Positions 22,004 through 33,608 of a stretch of DNA of 64,000 nt are shown piece after piece (position 1 is the first letter of the stretch; every line of letters begins with the position of its first letter). The notes beneath the pieces are model-generated. The model saw only the letters and a list, made by a program, of their open reading frames with translations, did no database searches and had not been told where the DNA came from. The stretch comes from Gadus chalcogrammus (Eukaryota; Chordata; Actinopteri; Gadiformes; Gadidae). Both the position numbers and the translations under genes were made by a program. The stretch covers positions 21,348,847 to 21,412,846 of the forward strand of contig NC_079415.1 of assembly GCF_026213295.1 (NCBI RefSeq), read 5' to 3'.

Positions 22004-22692
22004 AGCCGTTTCTCAATTCGCGTACTTGTGCGTGCTCGTCTGCTCGTGGACTCGTGAAACGTCATCAGTCGTTGCCCGAGCACTGTTCCAATTTGAAGCA
22101 CGCATCAAGCGAGTACTGTCGTAAAACCCGGAAGTGTTCTTGATGCGTGCTCGATCTCGCCGTTTCACCAAGCATGCATCGGAGGTGGCTCGTGTGTGCT
22201 TGCAATCGCTATAAATCCCAGGATGCATTTCGCACTCGCAGCAGTACGATGGCGGACAATATGGAGAAGACGCACAACTGTAGCTTAAGTTACTCTTAAC
22301 TTATATATATATTTATATAATATAATAATAATAATATAAGATAACATATAAATATATATAAAGTCGTGTGTGTATGGCTTATACACATGACAGGACACGC
22401 ATATCTTTTCAATTTGTATTCATTCAGAATATTTACATACTATTTGAAAATGAAAGAGGCTGGGATTTTGTTTTATATCATTTGTTTATATTGTTCAGTA
22501 GTATATGCCTAAATGAGGCCGTAGCACAGTTAACGGACGAGCAGAGGTGGTGACGTCATCGAGTCCGCTGCTGTTCCAATCGCAGCTACGTACTCGCGTG
22601 CTCGCAAGTATGTGCTTGAAGTACAGACTTGCCAAGTACGTGCTTGGAAGTCATCGAGTCCGTAGTACGCGTGCTAGGAATTGAGAAACGGC
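22004..22692. mobile_element. MITE with gccgtttctcaattc ends
   Basis: The 15-bp inverted repeat gccgtttctcaattc / gaattgagaaacggc lies at 22005-22019 and 22678-22692, with CTCA on both sides (22000-22003, 22693-22696). The interior has repeated 'gtgctcg' and 'gtacttg' words and no gene. Confidence 0.65.
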
Positions 22693-22984
22693 CTCAGTAG
22701 CCGCGTTTACATGGACACATCTATGCCGCATAGATTTCTATGCGGCATAGAAAATGGTCATGTATACGCCTCATTCGGAATACAATTATCTGTGCGGCAT
22801 AGATTCTATGCCGCATAGAATAGGTGGTGTAGTCCGTTTTAAATCGCCATGTATACACTTATTCCGCATAGATTGGGGTTTAATTTAGAGCCGCCGCAGT
22901 AGTTCGCAATTGGTCCACTGAGCTCCGTCGGTAGGCTACTTTTAAGCACACCGAACTTCACCGCTGTCAAGGCGTCTTTGAGTG

Positions 22985-23130
22985 TTATTCATTATTATTA
23001 CTCTTCATGTTTAACCTCTGTTTTTCTTCTATTCCTAGTCTGTTTTACATAGTTTTGAATGATGACTATATGCTCTGTAAGGTGACATTGGGTGTCTTGA
23101 AAGGCGCCTCTAAATTAAATGTATTATTAT
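22985..23130 (+). repeat. LINE 3' tail inside Harbinger 1
   Basis: 'gtgacattgggtgtcttgaa' and 'ggcgcctctaaattaaatg' ending in (tat)n, the same 3'-tail module as at 21735. Confidence 0.65.
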
Positions 23131-23328
23131 TATATGCCTGATTCACGTCTTTGTTATCACTCCGTTAAAGTAGTCTGGTAAGCGTGTCCGGTTGCTAAGA
23201 GCCGGGACATGGGTGTTTATTAATGACGTGTTCGCGTATCGTATAGTGTCCGCGCGCGTCCGAGATAACTGTAAATTAGTAGGCAGTACGTTTGCAGTCT
23301 AACGTTAAAATAATTCTTATTTAGAGAG

Positions 23329-24583
23329 ATGGCAGCTGTGGTAGTTCGTAATTGGACCTTCGAGGAGACAAATGTCCTCTTGGAAATTCTCAAGGAACAA
23401 GATATCTTCCGAAGGATGGACCAGAGAAGGTTCGACATAGCGACCTTTTAAAAGAGGTGCATCAAAAGTTTAAGGATGCGGGCTATAGTCGCTCAATTGA
23501 GCAGATGAAAAACCGTTGGAAAGTTTTGAAGGCATCCTACCACAAGGCCAAACAGGCAGTTGACAGGAGTGGTGCGGCTCCAACCAATTTTCCATTCTTC
23601 GAAAAAATCAACAGTTTCATCGGAGGACGGCCAATATCAACGTGGAGGAAAATGGAGTGATATTGGTTTTAGAACGGACGAGGACGTGAATGTGACACTC
23701 TGGTAAGTTGTCACCGTTGTTATAAGGTTTAGGATAAATTCATGGGTACCCATGACTTAGGCCTATTGCTTGCTTTTTAGCGATGGTTTGAGGTTGGCTG
23801 ATAATACATGAGAGTAGCCTACTTAATGTTATTTCAAGTAGGCGATCACATACATCCCATGTTAGTTCTTAACACGTAGGCCTATGTATTCTGTGGTAGA
23901 TGATGATGATAGTGACGGCAATGACGCTGTTGGCAACGCTCTGGAGTCAATAGCAGAGGAGACCTCCAACGTTGCCCTTCCTGCTTCAAAAAAAAAGAGT
24001 AAGCCACTGCCTCGGTAGAAAAATAATAAGCCTGTTAAATGTGGGGTTTAGATAAAGTTGACATTGTGAGCTAGGCTACGAGTCATCTGCTTTGTCCCAT
24101 TGTCTTCCACATCATGCCTGATGACCTGATAGTTTAAAGACAAATCATGGGGTAGCCTATATATTTAAAAAGAAAACAATAATAATTTCCAAAACTTATT
24201 TCACTTTTTGTAGGAAAACAGGCATCTGGTTATGGCCGATTTCTCCAAAGCTGGACGGATGAAAAAAGGCTGCAATGGACAGAATGGAGCGAACGCAGAG
24301 GCTGAATGAAGAGCGTGAGGAGAGGGCCATGTCCCGATTTTTAGAAGAAAGTGCTCGTTCAACCGAGCGTTTGGCAGGGCAGATATTTGCGGGCCTCAGG
24401 TCATTGCTTCCACAACCAACTCACCAGGCTCCAAATTTCAGCCCATTTTCTGCCCACCAGTCTTATCCACACACCTACAACTACCCACTGGATAGGCCTA
24501 GATCGAACGAAAGTGCGACACATGATTCAGATCAGTCAAGTGCCCACCAGTCTTATTCCCCACCCTATAGCTACACAGAGTAG
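23329..24583 (+). pseudogene. Harbinger Myb/SANT-like accessory protein (frameshifted)
   Basis: From ATG 23329 the frame reads VVRNWTFEETNVLLEILKEQ, the first helix of a Myb/SANT-like trihelix domain. After a one-base shift near 23430 it continues HSDLLKEVHQKFKDAGYSRS, then NRWKVLKASYHKAK and FPFFEKINSFIGGRP, completing the domain. A later acidic exon (about 23896-23990) and a last exon from about 24215 with MERTQRLNEEREERAMSRFL form a charged helical tail, followed by a proline/tyrosine-rich repeat ending at 24583. The partner transposase converges from the right. The frameshift is the only clear damage, and its parity with the transposase lesion suggests recent inactivation or sequencing error. 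Confidence 0.7.
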
Positions 24584-24795
24584 GCCTAGATCAAGTGAAA
24601 GTGCCACACATGATTCAGATCAGTCAAGTGCCCACCAGTCTTATTCCCCACCCTATAGCTACACACAGAGGCCTAGATCAAGTGAAAGTGCCACACATGA
24701 TTCAGATCCAGCAAGTGCCCACCAGTCTTATTCACCCTCTACACACAGAGTAGGCCTAGATCAAATGAAAGTGACACACATGATTCAGATTACTG
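24525..24795 (+). repeat. ~86-bp tandem repeat, about three units
   Basis: Units contain 'agtgcccaccagtcttattc' and 'ggcctagatcaagtgaaagt'; they code for the tail of the accessory protein in the first unit. Confidence 0.8.
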
Positions 24796-25387
24796 TCTTC
24801 ATGACCTAGGCTAGCATTCTAAATTAACTGGGAACCAGTAATATAAGTAAAAGAACAAGTTGTTGATGTGCAAAGTCATTGATTACATTTATTTCAGACA
24901 TCAATAAAAATCGAACATAGCAAAAATACAAAAGAACATGAAAAGAACGAAAAACAATGAACATGTTGAAATGATTTCTTAAATATGTTGTGTTACAATC
25001 CATCTATATACAATTTGTTATACTATATTTAGAATTATATATCATTTCAAGCCATACATAAATACCATTTAATAGACTATATATTATTTATTTATTTGTG
25101 TAATTTCTGTAATTTATACATAGGCCTATACAATCTATATATCTAGTTTGGTACCATGTTTAACAATTTATAAATATAATACAATCTAATCTATTTACAT
25201 ATAGCTTTATACAATTTGATATGGGGTAGGCTACATTAAAAAACAACAACCGGTTGTTCCCCATCAATGAATAAATTAATTAATAAGATGAGCATATATT
25301 GATGTGAAAATATTGTTATTTATTGTATTATTGTTATTTATTAAATATTTATTCCACCATTATGTTCCCTTAACCTACGTGTTTCAA

Positions 25388-27280
25388 TTAATAGAGATGA
25401 CCACTGCAAAGGGGAAAGTGAGTGGCCATATATCCTGTAACCACGGCCCTTTCGTGGTTACCATGGTCATTAACATTTGCGGGCTGGGCAGGCTGAGGAT
25501 AGATTCCGTCTGGAGTTGCAGCCTCTTCCAACCAGTTTACATGTTCCCTCTGAAGCTGGCAAAAATTGTGCAAAGCACAGCAGGTTGCAATGACAGTCGG
25601 TGTGAATGTGAAGTGAAAGTCACTGCGTTTCAATAGAACACGCCATCTTGCCTTTAGAATCCCAAATGTATTTTCCACCCCAACCCGGAGCGAACTTAGA
25701 TACACGTTGAAAGATTCCTGCTCTGGAGTTAGCCGTGGGGAGCTGAGATGTCCTTTAACCAGCCACGGAAGGAGCGGATATGCAGGATCCACAACAATGA
25801 CTAGCCTGATGCTCTCCCTCGATGATTTTATCACCCTAAAATAAAGAAAGACGGAAGTAAAACATTACTTAATGGGTTAGGGTTATAGGGTTATAATATG
25901 CTTGGTAAACCCAAACCAAGTCTCTCAAGTCGAGCTGCAGGTGTTCATCGCACCACTGGGGTTGCATTGGCCCCTTTTGGGTCTCACCTTAGGCAGTAGA
26001 TGGGCTTTTTGGAAGAGATCCGAGTTGCGGAGAACACTGGCGTCGTGTGCGCTACCGGGCATCTTACAGCTGATGTTCCAGAAGCTGCAACAAGATTTAT
26101 TTTATTATTATTTTTAATTAGGCATACAACAGTTAGTTCCGACCAAGTAGGCCTAGGCCTAATTTGATTTGACAAGAGGTATTCCATGAGTTCTGATATA
26201 GAGTAGCCTAACAGCACTGGGCCTTTTTTTTGCAGGTGTTCTAATAACCGTTAATGTTATTTACGGTCTTTATGTAGCTTACTTTGTAACAAACTTCTAT
26301 TTGTGTTGGAAGAGCCAAATAAATCATTAATAATAAAAAAACAAATCATAATCGGTTGTTGCTTATTACTGTTGTAGAGCTGAAATCAATATAAAACGCG
26401 AGGAGGGAGTGCTGTTGGCTGCTGAATATCAGCGCGGTTGTGATTCGGTCGCAGTTACGAGGCCGTATGGGCCGTATAGGCAGAGTGCCAAAGATAAACA
26501 CAGCCGTTAAATAACTTGCATATCACTGTGAACCAGCCTTTATATTATAGACAGAAAATAGAGTGAGAAAAGTGCAAAAGAGTGCTTACCAAAATTGGTG
26601 GTCGACAACTGCCTGGAGCACATAAGACGGCCAGCCTTTTCGATTGACAAAGTCTTTGTACCCATCTGAAGGGGCAACATGGGGATGTGTGTGCCATCAA
26701 TGATGCCCATCACATTTGGCAAGTGGTAGCTGGCCTCGAATCTGGATGCGATGTAGAGGGCTTCCTCCTCCGTTGGTACCCTTATGAGGTCTTTTATAGG
26801 TCCTTGCACCATACTTTTGCAGAACATATAAACAAACTTCTTAACGGTGCTTTTATGCACCCCGAACTGATTAGCGATCAGCCTATATTCGGCGCTGCTG
26901 CCCAACTTGTAGAGTACCATGGCAACCCTCATTGCCAACGGTATTGCTCTTCGCACAGTTACCTCCTCCGGCGAAATAGTCTTCATCAGCTCGCATAATT
27001 TCATGAACGACTGCCGACTCATCCTAAAATTCTCTCGCCATTCCTTGTCACTAAATTCTCTCAAGACCACTCTCTCCCACCAGTCTTGGCTGCGGACTCG
27101 CATCCAAATTCGTTTTGTTTGCGGCGGAGCTGGGGGTAAATATAAAGATCTTAAAAGAAATTGACGTTGCTGCGCCGTCCTCCTCCTTCTTTCTTGAAGG
27201 AGCAGGGAGAGAAAAGCTCTCTCCTGCTGTGCTTTCATTAAAATTAAATTTAAAATCCCCGATAGTGATAACACGTCCAT
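25388..27280 (-). pseudogene. PIF/Harbinger transposase (HARBI1-like), one frameshift
   Basis: Three exons on the minus strand: about 27280-26590, 26090-25985 and 25835-25395. Exon 1 starts MDVLSL and holds FRMSRQSFMKLCELM, YRLIANQFGVHKSTVKKFVY (a helix-turn-helix) and GIIDGTHIP with the first catalytic aspartate. A one-base deletion near 26665 then shifts to DGYKDFVNRKGWPSYVLQ. Exon 2 has GSAHDASVLRNS with the second aspartate. Exon 3 has VVDPAYPLLPWLVKG and VENTFGILKARWRVL with the catalytic glutamate, then CCALHNFCQ. This is the full DDE_Tnp_4 core. It cuts and inserts the Harbinger element with the Myb-like partner. The ATG at 27415 in the terminal repeat is less likely than 27280. Confidence 0.8.
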
Positions 27281-28149
27281 TATCTCGCCGCCGGTCCAGA
27301 GATGTGTCAGGTGTGCGCGAGGGACATAACGGACATTTTTGTCACTGCCATGTATACAGTTCATTCGGAACACATTTCGGAACAGATCTATGCCGCATAG
27401 AAATCTATGCGGCATAGATCTGCCATGTAAACGCGGCTAGTGTCCCAATTCAGGGGACGCATCCTTCGAAGGCTGCATTCGAAGTATGCGTCGACGCCGA
27501 TTGCGTCACAGCGTCGCGCCAAGTGCTGTCCCAATTCCAAGGGTCCTTCATATGCGGCCTACGAATGCAGCCTTCTTTTCCCGGATTTGAAGGATGCATC
27601 GGCTGTATCCTTCGCGGCCCAACGTATCCCAAGATCCTTCACGGCCCAACGTATCCCTCCCAAGATTCATTGCGCATTCAATCCAAAAAATAAAACAACA
27701 ATGGAGGAGAATGTGGATTTGACTTTTTAATTTAAATGTAAGTATTTGGTTTCCAGTCACTCGAGTATTTAACGATACAAATGTTAAAATACTAATTTGT
27801 ATCGTTAAAAACACAAATAAGTTATCCTTAAAACTTATTTCATTAAAGTAATAGGCAATATAAGTAAGGTAACGTTACAGTTAGTGAAGCTGTAACGGTA
27901 ACTAAGAACACGTTAAGCCCTATAGTTTTAAATTTAAGCGGTCAAAATGGTTTTATTTACTGAAATTGGGGCGATTATATAGATAATTTGCTATTCTGTA
28001 ACGTTAGATAAATGGACCAACGCGAACACAGGTTGTGGACCCTGGTTTTCAGACCGTAACGTTACAGACGTTGGGATTGATTACACAGCTAACTTGGTTA
28101 TTTTGCTATTTAAGCTGCTTTTGTTTGTTAGTGTAAAGTAAAACTAATT

Positions 28150-29284
28150 CTAACATTTGGTTTTGCTTTAGGGAGCAAGGAGCATACTGCTCAATTTATC
28201 AAACTCAGGGGGGAGAACGACGAGCTCTTCACCGGGGTGAAACATTCGGCGAGTGTGGCTTGGGGGTAAGGAAACAATCGTTTATTTATATCGTAAGTTA
28301 GTTTATAAAAATTATTATAGGCCATTTGTATATCTACATTTGACCATCTTGTAAAGGTTAGTTAAATTAGCCCTCATTGAAAAGCAGGACAGATACAACA
28401 TCCACAGAAATCGTTTACTACGATGTCCTATTTTGGGTTATTAAAGAAAGACAAAAAAAAGTCACAGCTCGCATCAGTACTAGACAGCACTCGAAAAACA
28501 CACAAAGAAAAAGGGTGTTTTGACTTCTACTGGTTGTCTTATTATTATGGGCGTCATATAGGATGAGGGCTAATTTAAATGTAACCTTTACAAGATGGTC
28601 AAATGTATATATTATAAATGGCCTATTGTTAACATGGGCTATTAACATGATTGATAAATGTGTCTCTTGTTTTCTCTGATTAATAATCTCTCTGTGTTTA
28701 GGACAATTCTGGAGAAAATAGGCCTGCAGGGGAATGTGACTCCCCTGCAGGCAAAGAAAAAATGGGATAATTTAAAAAAATAAAATAAAGTATGTACAGG
28801 TTATTTTATACATTATTTGTTTTAACCATGCAAGTTAATAAACACTTTTGCTGAAATTTGTTTCGATACTGCTGTTGTTGTTAACTGCCATGATTGATTT
28901 CCTCTGCCTTAGGATTGCAAGTATCCAGGGTCAGGAGAGGGTGTAGGTGGGAAACCCGCTGCTGCCACTTGGCCCTGGTTTGTCCTCATGGATGAGGTAT
29001 TGGGACAGAGGCATTCCACCAACCCCCCTGTCCTAATTGCCTCCATCCCTGAGGACACACCAGGGCCAAGTACGGCAGTGGTGGATTTGGAGGTGGAGGA
29101 GAAGGATGAGGAGGAGAGCAGGTCCAGGAGGAGGTCCAGAAAGAGGGACAGAGAGGACGAAATGTTCGAATTGATTAAAGAGGACATGAGGCTGAACAGG
29201 GAGGGAGAGGAGAGAAGAGCCCAGGAGAGCAGGGAGAGAATGGACCGTTTTTTTTCAATTTTGGAGCGTATTGCTGACAAATAA
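28150..29284 (+). pseudogene. Myb/SANT-like accessory protein of Harbinger 2
   Basis: Exon at about 28173-28266 reads FIKLRGENDELFTGVKHSAS then VAWG before a gtaagg donor. The next exon at about 28702 reads TILEKIGLQGNVTPLQAKKK then WDNLKK, where an in-frame stop interrupts the expected continuation. The last exon from about 28914 reads CKYPGSGEGVGGKPAAATWP then FVLMDEVLGQRH and ends at 29284 with a long charged helix (ERRAQESRERMDRFFSILER). This is the trihelix family found beside fish Harbinger transposases; 'WPWF..MDEV' is a hallmark. The stop in exon 2 makes it non-functional unless splicing avoids it. The first exon start was not found. Confidence 0.65.
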
Positions 29285-29636
29285 TTTCAGTTCTGTTAAC
29301 ATTGTTTATTATTATTATTTAACTTATTTTACTATTTATTATTTAACTTATTTAACTATTTATTAACTAACTTTTTTATTAACTATTTATTATTAACTAA
29401 TTTATTTGTATAAAACTTATAAAACATGTATAACACAATAAAACTATTTACAACAAAACATTCATGTGACTATTTACAACAATTATTATAAAACTACTAT
29501 ATAAACTTATATATATATACTATATACTTGGAAAACTACTATATACAAAAACATAATGATTCAGTAGAGCAGGGAGCCCCTGGTGGTGCTGCTGGACCCG
29601 GATGGGCTGCCACATTAAAGACCCTGGTGTCTCCTG

Positions 29637-29705
29637 TCCGTGGGACATCCAGGGTTGGTCTCCAGAGTGTACTGGATATGCCTCTCTCCACTGTCCACCG
29701 CACCG
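29637..29705 (+). pseudogene. Inverted duplicate of the HARBI1 helix-turn-helix segment
   Basis: The plus strand reads SRVGLQSVLDMPLSTVHRT, a diverged copy of YRVVSRVFGMPRSTVHRI encoded on the minus strand at about 30170-30240. The DNA similarity spans roughly 65 bp (ggtctccagagtgt, ctccactgtccaccgca). It lies in the 3' region of the same element in the opposite orientation. Confidence 0.55.
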
Positions 29706-29889
29706 AATGGGTTTGCAGGGCTGACTCAATCGACGGCTGCCATGTCACTAAAATATATTTGGAAAAGGGCAAGAATAAGAGTGCATACTAAATACTACAC
29801 AACCTTATTTTGACAAAAGAAATCGGGTAAAACTATTCTGCAAAACATTTTAAATAAATAGAAATAGCTTTTCAATTATATTACTTGCC

Positions 29890-30481
29890 TGTATATATTG
29901 GTGGTCAGGGGGGGCCTCCTCCAGGGCAGACACCTCTGCAGACAGCTGGTCCCGCCAGGAAGCACCACTGACTGCCTCCAAACCATCGCCCCCCTCATCC
30001 TCCTCTACATCGTCCTCAAGCTCATCCTCCTCCTCCTCTGGGGCCATGATGTCATCGGCCCCAAGGCAGATGTTGTGGAGGATGGCACATGCTGTTATGA
30101 CCTGAAATGGTAAAGAAAATGATAAAATAAATATAAATATACTTTGTGGCGAATGGCCACCACCTCCTCAGTGACCCTGTGGACGATGCGGTGGACAGTG
30201 GAACGAGGCATCCCGAACACTCTGGAGACCACCCTGTATGATGTCCCACTAGCCAGCCAGAATAGAAACACCAGGATCTCAATGGTGGCACCCCATCCAT
30301 GGCTCCGCTCCTGGCCGAGAAGGTCCAGCAGCACTGCCAGGGCCTCCCTGCCCAATCGGAAATCCGTTTTGGTGTCCTGGCCATTAAAATAACGGTCCAG
30401 GACAGGAACCGTTGGATTGATCCTGCAGTACACGGGTCTGGGCTGTTTAGTGAAAGAAACAGAAGTAAAACTGTTGAACAA
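29890..30481 (-). pseudogene. HARBI1-like transposase lacking its catalytic core
   Basis: Exon 1 on the minus strand (30481 to about 30147) encodes the N-terminus: VLDRYFNGQDTKTDFRLGRE, GATIEILVFLFWLASGTSYR and FGMPRSTVHRIVHRV, the helix-turn-helix. The next open piece (about 30110-29890) jumps directly to VITACAILHNICLGADDIM, the family's C-terminal 'AxxLHN' block, followed by an acidic tail EEEEDELEDDVEEDEGGD. All three catalytic segments (DGTHI, HDSR, ERxFG) are absent, removed by a deletion of about 170 codons. It could not catalyse transposition. An inhibitor-like role is conceivable but unsupported. Confidence 0.75.
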
Positions 30482-30555
30482 TAGCTGGATATTAAGTGTG
30501 GAGAGTTTAGATAGATAATGCTTAAATATATATCTATCTATCGTTATCTATCTAT

Positions 30556-30562
30556 GCAATAG

Positions 30563-30597
<35 letters not shown>
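30556..30597 (+). repeat. (AT)n microsatellite
   Basis: Alternating AT run followed by a second 'atagttatatat' block. Confidence 0.85.
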
Positions 30598-30601
<4 letters not shown>

Positions 30602-30957
30602 TTAATAGTTATATATCAATCTAAGTTACTCAACCTTATTTAGCTGATTAATGACAGAAACATTTTTTTATATTAATGTAAGGTTGAGACTATTTTAAAT
30701 ATGTAGTTATATTGCTGGTTAAAAGTAAGGTAACACAGCTTTACCAATCTGTGGTCGTCTCTTGCTCGGAGCCGAAGATATATCCCCCGTCGGCTCCGGC
30801 GGTGAGTATTCCCCAACTCCTCCAATAAAAGATAAAAGATAAAAAATAAAATTATAATTTCTGGCTCCATTTTTGTTGGTTTCTTTGTAGGTTTATTGGG
30901 TTTCTTTGTTTTGTTTTTTCGCGCTGTCCGGTATAACTTCTGTTTACTAACAGGTCA

Positions 30958-32469
30958 GGGGCCGTATTCACAAAGGATCTTAGGGCTAAAAGTAGGTCCT
31001 AACTGGCGAATTTAGGAGTAACTCCTAAAAATAATGGGCGTGTCACTCTTAAATTTAGGACTCCTAACTTTTTTCACTAAGAGCAATTCACAAAGTATTT
31101 TAGGACTAAAAGTAGCACCTAAGTCTAGGAGAGCTTAAAAGTCCTCAAGAGGACTCCTAACTCAGTAAGACCTATTCACAAAGAATCTTAAAATGCCTGC
31201 GAGACGAAATGTTAGGGTATTCAACTTATTGTGGAGTTAATGCGCAATGCAATAACATCCCCGACTAACAGGAATAATCCGATTAGTCCCGAAATAAAAT
31301 GTTATAAAAATTATAAGTTATAAAAATATATATATAACTTATAAAAAATAAAAATAATTGCGCCATCAAAAGACGAGGACGTGTTCGTCAATAGGAAGAA
31401 AGTGCATTCCATCAACACTCAGGTTGTTTTTGATGCAAATTTTAACATAGCCTACTGGATGTTGTTGCAAAGTGGCCTGGATCTTCAGTTTGATTCGCGC
31501 ATTTTAATGGTGAGCGGTCTGAGGCAGCTTTTTGAGATGTAGGAGTTGGGTGTCACTTGCTGGGTGACAGTGACTATCCATGCAAGACGTGGCTCTAGAC
31601 ACACCCTACCTCAATCCACAACCGGGAGCACAGTTAAAGTGTAACATGTAAGTGATTACGCAGATTACGCTTAGTCCTATGCGTAAAACACATCGTATTG
31701 GCTCTTTGCGAGCACACAAACATACACGAAATGTTGTGGAGAGAGGAATTGGGCAGATGAAACGTCGGTTTCATGTCCTCCACGGCGAAATACGCCTCAC
31801 CCCAGAGAGGGCAAGCACAGTAATCACTGTATGTGCCATTCTACACAACCTTTGCAAGCGGAGGAACATTCCACAGCCAGACGATGATGATGATGATGAT
31901 GATGATGGCGATCAACATTACAAGGAATTTGGCCGTGTGGAACCGAGTGGACTGGCATTTAGGGATCACTTTGAAAACACATTTTAGGTAAACACCTTGG
32001 CACAAATCAGTCAACACTTGGGTAGTTCTCTGTAACATTTATTTTCTTTTAGATTTTACGTATTTTTATTGTTTGCTTTCTCTCTCTCTTGAACGTGCAG
32101 GCTACAACGTCATTATCGTGGTCTGCACAAAATTGTCATCATGCGTGTATTCTGCTAACTGCACTATAACTACTTCATTTCGGAATTCATTTCTAGCCTA
32201 GGCTATTTCCTTGTTTTTCGGTGATTCAGTGGGCTCGTCTGAACAACCAATCACCGAACTGACCGCTTCTAAACTCGTGCACGAGAATTGACGTAATCCA
32301 TAGCAACGGCGCGTCACTCTTAGTTCACTCTTTGTGATTTATCCTTAGTAAGAGTAGGTCTCAGCGGCTTTGTGAATAACTTTTAAGAAAAAACTCCTAC
32401 GTAAAATGTTTTAGCGCGAGTTAAGAGCACTCCTAGCGGTAAAATAAAATGCTTTGTGAATACGGCCCC
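30958..32469 (+). mobile_element. PIF/Harbinger element 3, nested in element 2
   Basis: The ends ggggccgtattcacaaag and ctttgtgaatacggcccc form an 18-bp perfect inverted repeat. AGGTCA lies on both sides (30952-30957, 32470-32475); the match can be read as 6 or, by shifting the ends one base, 8 bp (CAGGTCAG), which is longer than the usual 3 bp of Harbinger. Both ends contain many 'cctaa/ttagga' words. It holds a truncated HARBI1 gene. Confidence 0.75.
31355..31987 (+). pseudogene. HARBI1-like transposase C-terminal half
   Basis: The plus strand begins mid-gene with PSKDEDVFVNRKKVHSINTQ, VVFDANFNI, FDSRILMVSGLRQLFE (second catalytic aspartate), then after frame changes 'GDSDYP' and finally an open piece from 31652 with RNVVERGIGQMKRRFHVLHG (catalytic glutamate) and VITVCAILHNLCKRRN, ending in an aspartate run coded by a (gat)n tract. 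The N-terminal DNA-binding half and first aspartate are missing and at least two frameshifts or stops are present. Confidence 0.75.
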
Positions 32470-32729
32470 AGGTCAGCTGTCCGGAAATGCTCCGAAAGCT
32501 AGACCGTCCCATTTCTTCGGCCTTCGGAGTGTCCTTCGCGATCTACGTAGACCGCATCCTTCGAAGGACGCGGTCTACGAAGGATGCGTCCTATGAATTG
32601 GGACAGTGTAATCCGTTTGGCTGGAGCAATGAACTGTCAGATTTTCATGCGTTACGGGTAGCTATGTTAAAGGCCACATGGTTTGGCGGGTTTTATTATT
32701 CAATACCAATTATACCACACAGGAAATTT

Positions 32730-33115
32730 TGAAGAGTCAATTTTACTCAATTGAGTAAAATTTTACTCCCAAAAAGACAGTATTTGGTCCCAGTCCAAAA
32801 AGAGTAAAATTTACTCTCGTCATAGAGTTATTTCTATTCTATCTAGAGTTCATATTTTACTCCACAAGATTAAAATGTACTCAATTTAGCATAAAGTGAG
32901 AACAACTCCAACACCATTTCACTCAATACAGAGTTGTATTTTACCCTATACAGAGTAGTAACTGCCTCAAAATAGAGTTCCAATTATACTATTAATTGAG
33001 TTGTATTTTACTCTGTACAGAGTAGTAACTGCCTCAAAATAGAAGTCTAATTCTACTATGACTAGAGTTCTATTTCACTCAATAAAGAGTTGTATTTTAC
33101 TCAATTTTGTTTTTA
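32730..33115. repeat. Subterminal gagtaaaa/ttttactc repeats
   Basis: More than ten inverted copies of 'gagtaaaat', and the direct 35-bp-scale repeat 'acagagtagtaactgcctca' at about 32949 and 33015. Confidence 0.75.
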
Positions 33116-33608
33116 ATAATGATAACTCTGGATTAAAATGTTTGAAATAAAAAAGACCAGAAACTGAATATTCAACAATGCACTTTTATTTTTCTTAAAT
33201 GCATATCACATGCACTGAGCACCCATAATATATGAGGGGGGGGAAATGTCTTTCAGGGTGACACATCCCTATAATTTTTTGATAAAAACAAATAGAATAT
33301 TGTAAACAGGTATGCACACTATCACCACAACATCAGTAGCTGCAGATAAGGCTGTAAAATATTGCAATTGCCATCAGCCCAGCCAAAACATATATGCCCA
33401 ATTGGTGGGCCATCACAATTTGGACACAATGTGCTCTTTGAAATTGGGTCGATTAGATAAAACAGGAGAAAATAGGAATAAATTAGAATTTGAGTTATGG
33501 GCAAAGAAATTCAGAATTCCATTGTTCATCTCCAGTGCAATAGTTAGAGCTTAGCAATTATTTTATCACAGGAAACAGTATGGGACAATAAACAAACTTG
33601 AATCATCA

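Larger units (their letters stand above)
22699..27438. mobile_element. PIF/Harbinger element 1, 4740 bp, two genes
   Basis: The ends agccgcgtttacatgg and ccatgtaaacgcggct are inverted, with AGT on both sides (22696-22698, 27439-27441). Both subterminal zones carry the palindrome 'ctatgccgcatag'. A Myb/SANT-like gene runs rightward from the left end and a HARBI1-like transposase leftward from the right end. Such two-gene convergent layouts are usual in vertebrate Harbingers, where the Myb-like protein helps the transposase reach the nucleus and bind DNA. Each gene shows one frameshift, so the copy is probably recent but inactive. Confidence 0.88.
27442..32606. mobile_element. PIF/Harbinger element 2, deletion derivative with nested element
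   Basis: The ends (ag)tgtcccaattcaggggacgc and, reverse-complemented, (ac)tgtcccaattcataggacgc are inverted, and both continue with 'atccttcga'. The target duplication could not be read because Harbinger 1 and the MITE are inserted at the left border. It carries a Myb/SANT-like gene on the plus strand and a core-deleted HARBI1 gene on the minus strand. Harbinger 3 (30958-32469) is nested near its right end. Confidence 0.75.
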
